A stretch of DNA of 64,000 bases, taken from contig NC_021191.1 of the NCBI RefSeq assembly GCF_000389965.1, positions 1,365,501 to 1,429,500 of the forward strand, written 5' to 3'. The notes beneath the pieces are model-generated. The model had not been told where the DNA came from. It ran no database searches and worked only from the letters and a program-made list of their open reading frames with translations. This DNA is from Actinoplanes sp. N902-109. GTDB lineage: Bacteria; Actinomycetota; Actinomycetes; Mycobacteriales; Micromonosporaceae. This document shows positions 17,515-24,868 of the stretch, piece after piece. The translations under genes and the position numbers were made by a program. The stretch's first letter is position 1. Each line of letters starts with the position of its first letter.

Positions 17515-18558
17515 CCTGCTGCGCCGCCCCGGGAGATAGGGGGAGTCGAGGCGCTTGGCGATCACCCCGGGCAGTCCCTGGGCCCGGGCGGTCTCCAGTG
17601 CGAACTCCCCGCCACCCGGGAAGAACGGCGGCGTCTGCCAGTTGTCGCCGCTGAGGCTCAGCCCGTCGAGGAGTTCCCGCCGCTCGGCATAGCGCAGCAG
17701 CTCCACCGTGGAGTGGCCCTCCAGCCACAGCAGGTCGTACACGAGCAGGTGGATCGGGGTGCGCTCGGCCGCGCGCCGGGCCGCCCCGGAGTCGCGGGGC
17801 GCCTTGCGGCGGGCCAGGTGTGCCGCGGACACGGTGGTGCCGTCGAACGCGACGATCTCGCCGTCCAGCACGGCTTCGGTCGGGGCCAGGGCGTTACCCA
17901 TCGGGCGGATCTCCGGGTACCACGCCGTGACGTCGGTGCCCTCGGCGTCGGTGAGTCGCACCCGGCCACCGGAGACGTAGGCGAGGGTGCGGCGGCCGGC
18001 CCAGCTCAGTTCGTACCCCCAGTCCTCGTCGTCGGACGGGAGGCCGGCGGCCCGGGTCGCCAGCATGGGGCCGACGGCCTCGGGCATGCTCTGCCAGCCG
18101 GGTTCCGGCGGGTCCATCCGCCGGACCATCCAGTCCTGACCGCCGGTCCGGAAGAACACGTAGCGGCCGGACGTGCGGTCGCCGTGGAAGGTGACACCTA
18201 TCTCATCGTCACGCCACTTGTCGGTCTCGTACGTGCCGCGGTCGTGGATGCTCATGTGCCCGCCGCCGTACTCGCCCTGCGGGATGTCCCCGGCGAAGTC
18301 CAGGTATTCCAGCGGGTGGTCCTCGGTGTGCTTGGCCAGGTTGTTGCGCGCCCGGTCGCGGGGCAGCCCGCGCGGCACGGCGAACGAGACCAGCACCCCG
18401 TCGCGCTCCAGCCGCACGTCCCAGTGCAGGCTGCGGGCGTGGTGCTGCTGGATGACGAAGCGGTTGCGGCCGGTCGGGCGGGGACGATCGGCCGGTACGG
18501 GTTCCGGCGTGCGCCGCGCGTCCCGCTTGCGCCGGTACTCCTCGAGTTGATCGGCCAT
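17491..18558 (-). CDS. LigD-like protein: 3'-phosphoesterase domain + inactive-looking ligase domain
   Basis: A protein of 355 aa. Residues about 30-150 match the LigD N-terminal 3'-phosphoesterase domain (FVIQQHHARSLHWDVRLERDG, VPRGLP, GDIPQGEYGGG, DRTSGRYVFFR), which trims 3' ends during double-strand break repair. The rest resembles the ATP-dependent ligase nucleotidyltransferase domain (LDGEIVAFDG, LLVYDLLWLEG, GVIAKRLDSPYLPGRRSRLWLEIGV). The adenylated lysine motif is missing: the expected KxDG region reads YELSWAGRR, and the last motif has WLEI where Lys is usual. It is likely a repair end-processing enzyme or a structural partner rather than a ligase. Confidence 0.85.
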   Translation of the reverse strand: MADQLEEYRRKRDARRTPEPVPADRPRPTGRNRFVIQQHHARSLHWDVRLERDGVLVSFAVPRGLPRDRARNNLAKHTEDHPLEYLDFAGDIPQGEYGGGHMSIHDRGTYETDKWRDDEIGVTFHGDRTSGRYVFFRTGGQDWMVRRMDPPEPGWQSMPEAVGPMLATRAAGLPSDDEDWGYELSWAGRRTLAYVSGGRVRLTDAEGTDVTAWYPEIRPMGNALAPTEAVLDGEIVAFDGTTVSAAHLARRKAPRDSGAARRAAERTPIHLLVYDLLWLEGHSTVELLRYAERRELLDGLSLSGDNWQTPPFFPGGGEFALETARAQGLPGVIAKRLDSPYLPGRRSRLWLEIGV

Positions 18559-18589
18559 CCGTCGATTGTCCGCCGGAGTTACACCCCTG

Positions 18590-18840
18590 TCATTCGCTGA
18601 GACGTCGTACCCCCGTGCCAGGGCTGGTCCGGGTGGTGCCCGTTTCCGGCGGCACCCTGCGCGAGCTGGTCGGCCGGCTCAGCGGCGCGTACAGGTCCAC
18701 GTGGTTGCCGTCCGGGTCCCGTACGACGGCACAGCGCCGGCCACGAAGCCGAGCGTACGAGCAGTTCGGGGTGCGGGTCGTGAACAAATCGGACGCGACG
18801 CCCTTCTCGGCTTTCGCCACCTCGTGGCGGCCGGTAGTGT
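18590..18840 (-). pseudogene. C-terminal fragment of a VOC (glyoxalase-like) protein
   Basis: One minus-strand frame encodes a segment ending CAVVRDPDGNHVDLYAPL (about 18730-18680), the typical last strand of glyoxalase/bleomycin-resistance (VOC) proteins, preceded by KAEKGVASDLFTTRTPN. The N-terminal VOC half is absent, because the flavin monooxygenase gene begins there on the other strand. I read it as a decayed remnant. It could also be a chance frame, but the motif is long and in good order. Confidence 0.45.
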
Positions 18841-18884
18841 CTTGGCTCCGGCGCGTGTCGAATTCCCTCGGAGGCGTGGCTGCG

Positions 18885-19994
18885 ATGACCCTGCGGATCC
18901 TCGTCGTCGGTGGCGGTATCAGTGGTCTCGCGGCGGCCCGAGGGCTGCGAACAGCTGGTTTCCGCCCCGAGGTGGTCGAGGAGCTGCCGGCCACCATGGC
19001 GCCCGGCGCCGGCATCCTGCTGCCCGGTAATGCCTCCCGCGCGCTGCGGCTGCTCGGCCTCGACGCGCCGCTGCGCCCGCTGGGCGACCTGATCTTCCGG
19101 CAGGTCTTCCAGGATCGGGCCGGCCACGAACTCTTCGAGCTCGACGTGGCGGCACTGTGGGCCGGGGCCGGCGAGTCCCGGGCGCTGTCGCGCGCCGACC
19201 TGCAGCAAGTGCTGCTGACCGCGGTCGGGGGTGAGGTTCGTTACGACACCGCGGTCCGTGATCTGGACCTCATCGACGGCGCGGTCAAGGTCGCGTTCGG
19301 CAACGGCTCGGTGGCCGAGTACGACCTGGTGGTCGGGGCCGACGGGCGCCGCTCGCTGATCCGGGACAGAGCCGGGCTGGGTGGCCCGGCCCAGCCGACC
19401 GGGCAGATCGTCTATCGCAGCGTGGTCAGCGGTGGCCCGCCGCTCAGCGACTGGACGGCCCTGCTCGGCGAGCGCTCACAATTCGTGGCCATGCCCATGG
19501 GCGGGCGCCGGCTCTACATCTATGCCGACGAGACCCTGGCGCCCGGCGCCGACAACCCCACCGACCCCCGCGCCCACCTGCGCGATGTCTTCGGCGACTT
19601 CGGCGGCTGCGTGCCGGCGATCCTCAACGCCGTGGAGAAGGTGCAGGTGGCCCGCACCGACCAGGTGGTCACCGACAGCTACTCGCGCGGTGCCGTGCTG
19701 CTGGTCGGTGATGCTGCCCACGCCACCGCGCCCTCGCTCGCCCAGGGTGCCGCGATGGCCCTCGAGGACGCCGTCGTGCTCGGTGAGGTGCTCAAGGGTT
19801 CCGGCGGCGACGTCCCCGCGGCCCTCCAGGCGTACGAGACCCGCCGCCGGCACCGCTGTGAGCTGGTCCGCAAGCACACCCTCGAGCGGGACACCACCCG
19901 CGACATGCCGAGCGCCGAGCGCGACCTTATGCTGCGTCAGCGAGGCCAAGAGATCTTCTCGGATCACTACCGCGAGCTCGTCGAGCCGTTCTAG
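18885..19994 (+). CDS. FAD-dependent monooxygenase (PHBH/UbiH type)
   Basis: A protein of 369 aa from the ATG at 18885, preceded by GGAGGCG. The Rossmann fingerprint ILVVGGGISGLAAARGL comes first, then the DLVVGADGRRSLIRD motif that helps bind NAD(P)H and FAD. The VLLVGDAAHATAPSLAQGAAMALEDAVVL block of aromatic-ring hydroxylases follows near residue 270. Such enzymes hydroxylate aromatic or polyketide-like substrates; nothing nearby defines this one's substrate. No membrane anchor is seen. Confidence 0.92.
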   Translation: MTLRILVVGGGISGLAAARGLRTAGFRPEVVEELPATMAPGAGILLPGNASRALRLLGLDAPLRPLGDLIFRQVFQDRAGHELFELDVAALWAGAGESRALSRADLQQVLLTAVGGEVRYDTAVRDLDLIDGAVKVAFGNGSVAEYDLVVGADGRRSLIRDRAGLGGPAQPTGQIVYRSVVSGGPPLSDWTALLGERSQFVAMPMGGRRLYIYADETLAPGADNPTDPRAHLRDVFGDFGGCVPAILNAVEKVQVARTDQVVTDSYSRGAVLLVGDAAHATAPSLAQGAAMALEDAVVLGEVLKGSGGDVPAALQAYETRRRHRCELVRKHTLERDTTRDMPSAERDLMLRQRGQEIFSDHYRELVEPF

Positions 19995-20007
19995 ACCTGG
20001 GTGCTCT

Positions 20008-20036
20008 TTGGTCACCCCGCGCCCGCGGGGGGTTGG
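20008..20036 (+). terminator. hairpin after monooxygenase gene
   Basis: CCCCGC-GCCC-GCGGGG stem-loop about 20 nt after the stop codon. It begins with TTGGTCACCCC, a word also present in the large palindrome at 22110-22186. Confidence 0.4.
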
Positions 20037-20059
20037 TGGAGGACTATTCTGCCTGCGAG

Positions 20060-20082
20060 GTACGCCTTTCGTCAGGGCGTAC
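20060..20082. promoter_or_regulatory. inverted repeat upstream of ctaD
   Basis: GTACGCC (20060-20066) and GGCGTAC (20076-20082) are exact complements separated by 9 nt, 34 nt before the ctaD start. The position suits an operator or a 5'-leader hairpin. Confidence 0.35.
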
Positions 20083-20115
20083 GCAGTAGGACAAACGAGA
20101 CACCGGAGGTCATCC

Positions 20116-21864
20116 GTGACGACGGTTGCACCTAAGCCGATCGTGACCCGGCCATGGCCGGTCAGGCAGCAGGTGAAGGGTTCAGCCCTCGCGCGGATCC
20201 TGCGGACCACGGACGCGAAGCAGATCGGGATCATGTACATGATCACGGCCTTCGTGTTCTACATGCTCGGCGGCATCATGGCCCTGCTCATGCGCACCGA
20301 GCTGGCGCGCCCGGGCATGCAGATCCTGTCGCCCGAGCAGTACAACCAGCTGTTCACCATGCACGGCACGATCATGCTGCTGTTCTTCGCGACGCCGATC
20401 GTGTTCGCGTTCGCCAACTTCCTCGTGCCGATCCAGATCGGTGCGCCGGACGTGTCGTTCCCGCGGCTCAATGCGTTCGCGTACTGGCTCTACCTGTTCG
20501 GCGGCACGATCACCATCGCCGGCTTCGTGACGCCCGGTGGCGCCGCTGACTTCGGCTGGTTCGCCTACACGCCGCTGAGCAACTCGCTGCACTCGCCGGG
20601 CATCGGCGGCAACATGTGGGTCGTCGGCCTGGCGCTGTCCGGCCTCGGCACCATCCTCGGTGGCGTCAACATCATCACCACCGTGATCACGCTCCGGGCG
20701 CCCGGCATGACGATGTTCCGCATGCCGATCCTGACCTGGAACATCCTGGTCACGATGCTGCTGGTGATCATGGTCTTCCCGTTCTTCGCCGCCGCGCTGT
20801 TCGCGCTGGCCGCCGACCGGGTGATCGGGGCGCACGTCTTCGACGTCGACACCGGCGGCCCGATGCTGTGGCAGCACCTCTTCTGGTTCTTCGGCCACCC
20901 CGAGGTCTACATCGTGGCGTTGCCGTTCTTCGGCATCATCACCGAGGTCATCCCGGTGTTCAGCCGCAAGCCGGTGTTCGGCTACAAGGGCCTCGTCGGC
21001 GCGACGCTGCTGATCGCCGCCCTGTCGATGAGCGTGTGGGCGCACCACATGTTCGTCACCGGCCAGGTCCTGCTGCCGTTCTTCAGCTTCCTGAGCTTCC
21101 TCATCGCGGTCCCGACCGGCATGAAGTTCTTCGTGTGGATCGGCACCATGTGGCGCGGCCAGATCAGCTTCGAGACGCCAATGATGTTCGCCATCGGCTT
21201 CCTGGTGACGTTCCTCTTCGGTGGTCTCTCCGGCGTGCTCCTGGCCGCCCCACCCATCGACTTCCACGTCTCCGACTCGTACTTCGTCATCGCGCACTTC
21301 CACTACGTGCTGTTCGGCACGATCGTGTTCGCGGTGTTCTCGGGCATCTACTTCTGGTTCCCCAAGATGTTCGGCCGGATGCTCGACGACCGGCTCGGCA
21401 AGGTGCACTTCTGGCTCACCTTCATCGGCTTCCACGCCACGTTCCTGGTGCAGCACTGGCTCGGCGCCGAGGGCATGCCCCGCCGCTACGCCGACTACCT
21501 GCCGAGCGACGGCTTCACGTTCCTCAACACGTTCTCGACCATCGGCTCGTTCGTGCTGGGCGCGTCCACGCTGCCGTTCATCTACAACGTGTGGAAGTCG
21601 TACAAGGTCGGGCAGCTGGTCACGGTCGACGACCCCTGGGGCGCGGGCAACTCGCTCGAATGGGCCACCTCCTCGCCGCCCCCGCTGCGCAACTTCGACC
21701 GGATGCCCCGCATCCGCTCGGAGCGCCCGGCCTTCGACGCCAAGTACCCGGAGCTGGCCGCCGGCGAGCAGTCCATCGCCGGCCCGCCCGAAGGCGGCGC
21801 CCGCATCCTCTCCGCCGAATCCGACGGCGGCGCCACCTACAAGGAAGACCAGAGCGGTCGCTGA
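20116..21864 (+). CDS. ctaD: cytochrome c oxidase subunit I
   Basis: A protein of 582 aa from the GTG at 20116, preceded by GGAGG. This is the catalytic subunit of the aa3-type terminal oxidase, with twelve or more membrane helices. Haem and copper ligands are visible: TMHGTIM for low-spin haem a, FGHPEVYIVALP (the His and cross-linked Tyr of the CuB site), VWAHHMF for the CuB histidine pair, and VIAHFHYVLFG for the haem a3 and haem a histidines. The C-terminal hydrophilic tail of about 70 residues is usual in actinobacteria. Other oxidase subunits are not in the window. Confidence 0.97.
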   Translation: MTTVAPKPIVTRPWPVRQQVKGSALARILRTTDAKQIGIMYMITAFVFYMLGGIMALLMRTELARPGMQILSPEQYNQLFTMHGTIMLLFFATPIVFAFANFLVPIQIGAPDVSFPRLNAFAYWLYLFGGTITIAGFVTPGGAADFGWFAYTPLSNSLHSPGIGGNMWVVGLALSGLGTILGGVNIITTVITLRAPGMTMFRMPILTWNILVTMLLVIMVFPFFAAALFALAADRVIGAHVFDVDTGGPMLWQHLFWFFGHPEVYIVALPFFGIITEVIPVFSRKPVFGYKGLVGATLLIAALSMSVWAHHMFVTGQVLLPFFSFLSFLIAVPTGMKFFVWIGTMWRGQISFETPMMFAIGFLVTFLFGGLSGVLLAAPPIDFHVSDSYFVIAHFHYVLFGTIVFAVFSGIYFWFPKMFGRMLDDRLGKVHFWLTFIGFHATFLVQHWLGAEGMPRRYADYLPSDGFTFLNTFSTIGSFVLGASTLPFIYNVWKSYKVGQLVTVDDPWGAGNSLEWATSSPPPLRNFDRMPRIRSERPAFDAKYPELAAGEQSIAGPPEGGARILSAESDGGATYKEDQSGR

Positions 21865-21891
21865 CGCGCGTCCCGCTCCCTGCTCCACCCT

Positions 21892-21930
21892 CGAAGCCCG
21901 GCCTGTGGTCCCTGACCCGGCCGGGCTTCG
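21892..21930 (+). terminator. ctaD terminator hairpin
   Basis: Perfect 12-bp stem (21892-21903 with 21919-21930) with a 15-nt loop, 27 nt after the ctaD stop codon; it is followed by GCTTTCCCCC. Confidence 0.65.
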
Positions 21931-21950
21931 GCTTTCCCCCCCGGCCTTGC

Positions 21951-22010
21951 CTTCCCGGCCTGCGGCCTGCCTTCCCGGCCTGCGGCCTGGCTTTCCGGCC
22001 TGCGGCCTGA
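21951..22010. repeat. three 20-bp tandem repeats
   Basis: CTTCCCGGCCTGCGGCCTG appears three times in tandem at 21951, 21971 and 21991, with one or two changes in the last copy. It is non-coding and lies just after the ctaD terminator. Confidence 0.75.
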
Positions 22011-22109
22011 CCCTGCCGCTTCGCGGGGTGCCTCGCTTGCTCGGCGGTGCTCGGGTGGGCGGCTCTGGTTGCTTGCGGGCCGTGGGTTGTGCTTGCTTGC
22101 GGCTGGGAC

Positions 22110-22186
22110 GGGATGGGGGCCGGGGTGACCAAGACGGGCTGGTGGAGCGTTTTTACGCCGTTCTTGGTCACCCCGGCCCCCATCCC
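22110..22186. repeat. large perfect palindrome (25-bp arms, 27-nt loop)
   Basis: Positions 22110-22134 are the exact reverse complement of 22162-22186. The loop contains a second small hairpin GCGT-TTTT-ACGC (22147-22158). It lies in gene-free DNA between the ctaD terminator and the heptamer array. It could be a dispersed palindromic element, a bidirectional terminator, or the ends of a lost mobile element. Confidence 0.8.
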
Positions 22187-22370
22187 TTGCCGGGCAGTCG
22201 GCTGCGGTTGATGATGGGTTGCGGGGACCTGGGTGCGGGGCGGCGTGGGCGGTCACGTGACGGGCTGGGGTTTGGCTGTCGCTCCTGTGGTCGCGGTGAG
22301 TAAGCCGGTCGGGCAGGCCAAGCGGGGGTATGGGGCGCCCGACGCACCGCGCCGCTTGCGCAGCCGCCGC

Positions 22371-23440
22371 GCGAGCCGCAAGCCGCGAGTGCCGAGTGCC
22401 GAGTGCCGAGCCGCGAGTGCCGAGTGCCGAGTGCCGAGCCGCGAGTGCCGAGTGCCGAGCCGCCAGCCCCGAGCCGCCAGCCCCGAGCCGCCAGCCCGAG
22501 GCCCGAGCTGCGAGCTCTCAGTCGCGAGTTCCCAGCCCCCGAGCCGCTGGCTGCCAGCTGCGAGCGCCGAGCCACGAGCGCCGAGGTCCGGGCCCCGGGC
22601 TGCGAGCCCAGCCGCCAGCCCTCAGCCCCCGCCCTCAGCCCCGAGCCCTCAGCCTTGATGCCGAGCTGCGAGTCTTAGCCGGAGTTCCCAGCCCCGAGCC
22701 GCTGGCCGCCAGCCCGGGCCGCCAGCCACGAGCGCCGGGGCCCGGAGCGTGAGTTGCGAGCCCCGGGCCCAGCCGCCAGCCCTCGGCCGTGAGTTCCCAG
22801 CACCGAGCCGCGAGTCCCAGCTCTCAACCCCCAGCCCCAGCCCCCAGCCTTGAAGCCCAGCTGCGAGTCCCAGCCGGAGTTCCCAGCCCCGAGCCGCTAG
22901 CCGCCAGCCCGGGCCGCCAGCCGCCAGCCGCCAGCCGCGAGCGCCGAGCCACGAGCGCCGGGGCCCGGGAGCTGAGCTGCGAGCCCCGGGCCCAGCCGCC
23001 AGCCCTCGGCCGTGAGTTCCCAGCACCGAGCCGCGAGTCCCAGCCCCCCAGCCCCCAGCCTTGATGTCGAGCTGCGAGTCCCAGCTGGAGTTCCCAGCCC
23101 CGAGCCGCTAGCGCAGCCCGGGCCGCCAGCCGCGAACGCCGAGCCACGAGCGCCGAGGCCCGGAGGGTTGAGTTGCGAGCCCCAGGCCCAGCCGCCAGTC
23201 CTTGGCCGTGAGTTCCCAGCCCCGAGCCGTGAGTCCCAGCCATCAGCCCTCAGCCCTGATGCCGAGCTGCGAGTCCCAGCCGGGAGTTCCCAGCCCCGAG
23301 CCGTTAGCCGCCAGCTCGGGCCGCCCGCCGCCCGCCGCCAGCCGCGAGCCCCAGCCCCGAGCCGCCAGCCGCGAGCCCCAGCTGCCAGCCGCCGCCACCA
23401 GCCGCGAGCCCGGGCCGCCAGTCGCCAGTCGCTCGAGCTG
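22371..23440. repeat. heptanucleotide satellite with ~195-211-bp higher-order repeat
   Basis: From 22371 the sequence runs as heptamers such as GCGAGTG, CCGAGTG, CCGAGCC and GCCAGCC, with an early 28-bp superunit of four heptamers. From about 22654 a longer unit repeats four times, beginning with CTTGATGCCGAGCTGCGAGT-like words at 22654, 22849, 23060 and 23255 (spacing 195, 211 and 195 bp). Within each unit the heptamer rhythm can still be seen. Several frames are open for hundreds of bases but give only Ala/Arg/Pro/Ser-rich strings. I call no gene between 21865 and 23558. Confidence 0.85.
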
Positions 23441-23558
23441 TGGGCTGTGGGCCTGTGAGCGCCAAGTCGTGAGCGGCTGGGTGGGCGGGTGGCGGGCGGT
23501 GGGCTTGGGCGGTAATGGGGGTGACGGGTGGGGTGGGATCGGGGATCTTGGTGGGGTG

Positions 23559-24137
23559 ATGATGGCGGCTGAGGTTGGGGATGCGGAGAACTGGAGTGGA
23601 GGGTTTTACGAGCTTTGCATGGTTTTGGGGGCGGCTGATGATGGTGAGCTGGGGCGGGCTCTGCGGTCGCTGTGGCGGGCCGCCGGCGTTCGGGGTTGCC
23701 TCGTGCGGAGGGAAGATCGGGTGGGATTCGTGGACGCGGAACTCAGCGCGGCCACACTTCACCGGTATGGGCACGTGCATGGCACGGTGACTCTGCCGTC
23801 TGGTGCGCCGACTGTGTGCGGCGGGTTCGGGTCCCGCTACGAGGGCGTTGACATGCTGGAGCTTTATCTGCCGCTCGGCGCGCTGGGCCGGACCGACCGC
23901 CGGATCAGGGGTTATCCGTTCGATGAGCGCAGCGGCGCCGAGTCCTTGACGTGGCGGGCCGGGCTCGACCAATGGTTGGTCCAGGTGGCCACCGCCGTCT
24001 ACGCCGAGGTGCCGTTCGAGCGGGCGGTGATCGGGTTCGAGGTCGATGAGGACCATGACATCGCCGGCGACAAGCGGTACGCCGCCGTCCTCCTGCCCGG
24101 CCCGGACGGTCTGGAGTACTGCCCCGCCAACACCTGA
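23559..24137 (+). CDS. conserved-looking hypothetical protein
   Basis: A protein of 192 aa, not recognised. The start is set at the ATG at 23559, just after GGTGGGG; the frame upstream runs into the repeat array and is unlikely to be translated. The protein has alternating helix-like and strand-like stretches, with NWSGGFYELCMVLG near the start, several acidic patches (FEVDEDHD) and no signal peptide or membrane helix. The layout resembles small globular immunity-type proteins of actinobacteria, but this is only an impression. It is followed after 52 nt by another unknown gene on the same strand. Confidence 0.65.
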   Translation: MMAAEVGDAENWSGGFYELCMVLGAADDGELGRALRSLWRAAGVRGCLVRREDRVGFVDAELSAATLHRYGHVHGTVTLPSGAPTVCGGFGSRYEGVDMLELYLPLGALGRTDRRIRGYPFDERSGAESLTWRAGLDQWLVQVATAVYAEVPFERAVIGFEVDEDHDIAGDKRYAAVLLPGPDGLEYCPANT

Positions 24138-24189
24138 GCCGTGACAGCAACCTGTACTGCCGAGTGATCGGGGACGGGGGACCGCGAGC

Positions 24190-24708
24190 GTGAACGGAGT
24201 GCTCACCGCCGACGAACGGCACGCCATCGCCGCGGCAAGCCGCCTCGGTGTGCTGCTCAGCAGTCAGTGGCCGGATATTGCTGCCCACCTGCTCGTACAG
24301 GGCGCGGAGGGCGAAGCAGTCGCGGAACTTGCCGGCGTGCCCCGGACGGCGACATGGGCCGTCGACGAGCTTGTGCCGCAGGTGTTGTCCGACCTTGCCG
24401 TTCCGGAGCTGACCGCGGGCCAGGCTGCCGATGTGATTGCGCGGCTCGTGGGTCAGGTGGCGGCGACCCGCCCGGCTGTCGGGGGCTTCGCGGCGGTGCG
24501 GGCACTGGTGCGGTGGGGCGCCGACCCCGACCATCCCGGCGACCTTTTCCGGCGGGCTTACTCTGCCTCGGAGTGGCTCGACTGCGTGTGTCATGCCGGA
24601 TCAGACGAGCGGGCCGCAGCCACAGCCTTGGAACGGCGTCTTCGCGCGGGCGATCCGTTGATGGTCGATCCGCACCTGCTGAGGGCGATGAGCGCTCACT
24701 GGATCTGA
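24190..24708 (+). CDS. hypothetical helical protein
   Basis: A protein of 172 aa from the GTG at 24190. It is predicted by eye to be mostly alpha-helical, with Ala- and Val-rich amphipathic helices and a SEWLDCVCHAGSDERAAATALERRL segment. There is no membrane helix, signal peptide or recognised motif. It probably shares a transcript with the hypothetical gene at 23559. No function is proposed. Confidence 0.6.
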   Translation: MNGVLTADERHAIAAASRLGVLLSSQWPDIAAHLLVQGAEGEAVAELAGVPRTATWAVDELVPQVLSDLAVPELTAGQAADVIARLVGQVAATRPAVGGFAAVRALVRWGADPDHPGDLFRRAYSASEWLDCVCHAGSDERAAATALERRLRAGDPLMVDPHLLRAMSAHWI

Positions 24709-24868
24709 CGCGACGCTTCGGGCCTGTTCGACCGTGGCACGTGCTGGTTTGCGCGCGCCGACCGCCGTACCGGTGGGTGGGGGTGGCAGTGCTGGTCACA
24801 TTCTGTGGAGCCAGCGGAGAAGTGTCGTAGGGGGAGGGCAGACTGGCGGGCGGAGGTGAGGACCGCAC

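Noticed and set aside
18615..18884. Longer N-terminus for the flavin monooxygenase
   Set aside because: The extra 90 residues precede the Rossmann fingerprint, have poor codon use and overlap a VOC remnant; the ATG at 18885 has a good ribosome binding site.
19381..20115. ctaD extended upstream to give a protein over 800 residues
   Set aside because: The upstream part is another frame of the monooxygenase gene; GTG at 20116 with GGAGG gives the normal subunit I length.
22110..22186. Insertion sequence ends
   Set aside because: No transposase lies between or beside the arms and no target duplication was seen; kept as an unexplained palindrome instead.
22233..23458. Frames of 90-150 codons in the heptamer satellite
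   Set aside because: A 7-bp unit gives open frames on both strands by chance; no ribosome binding site or varied amino acid use.
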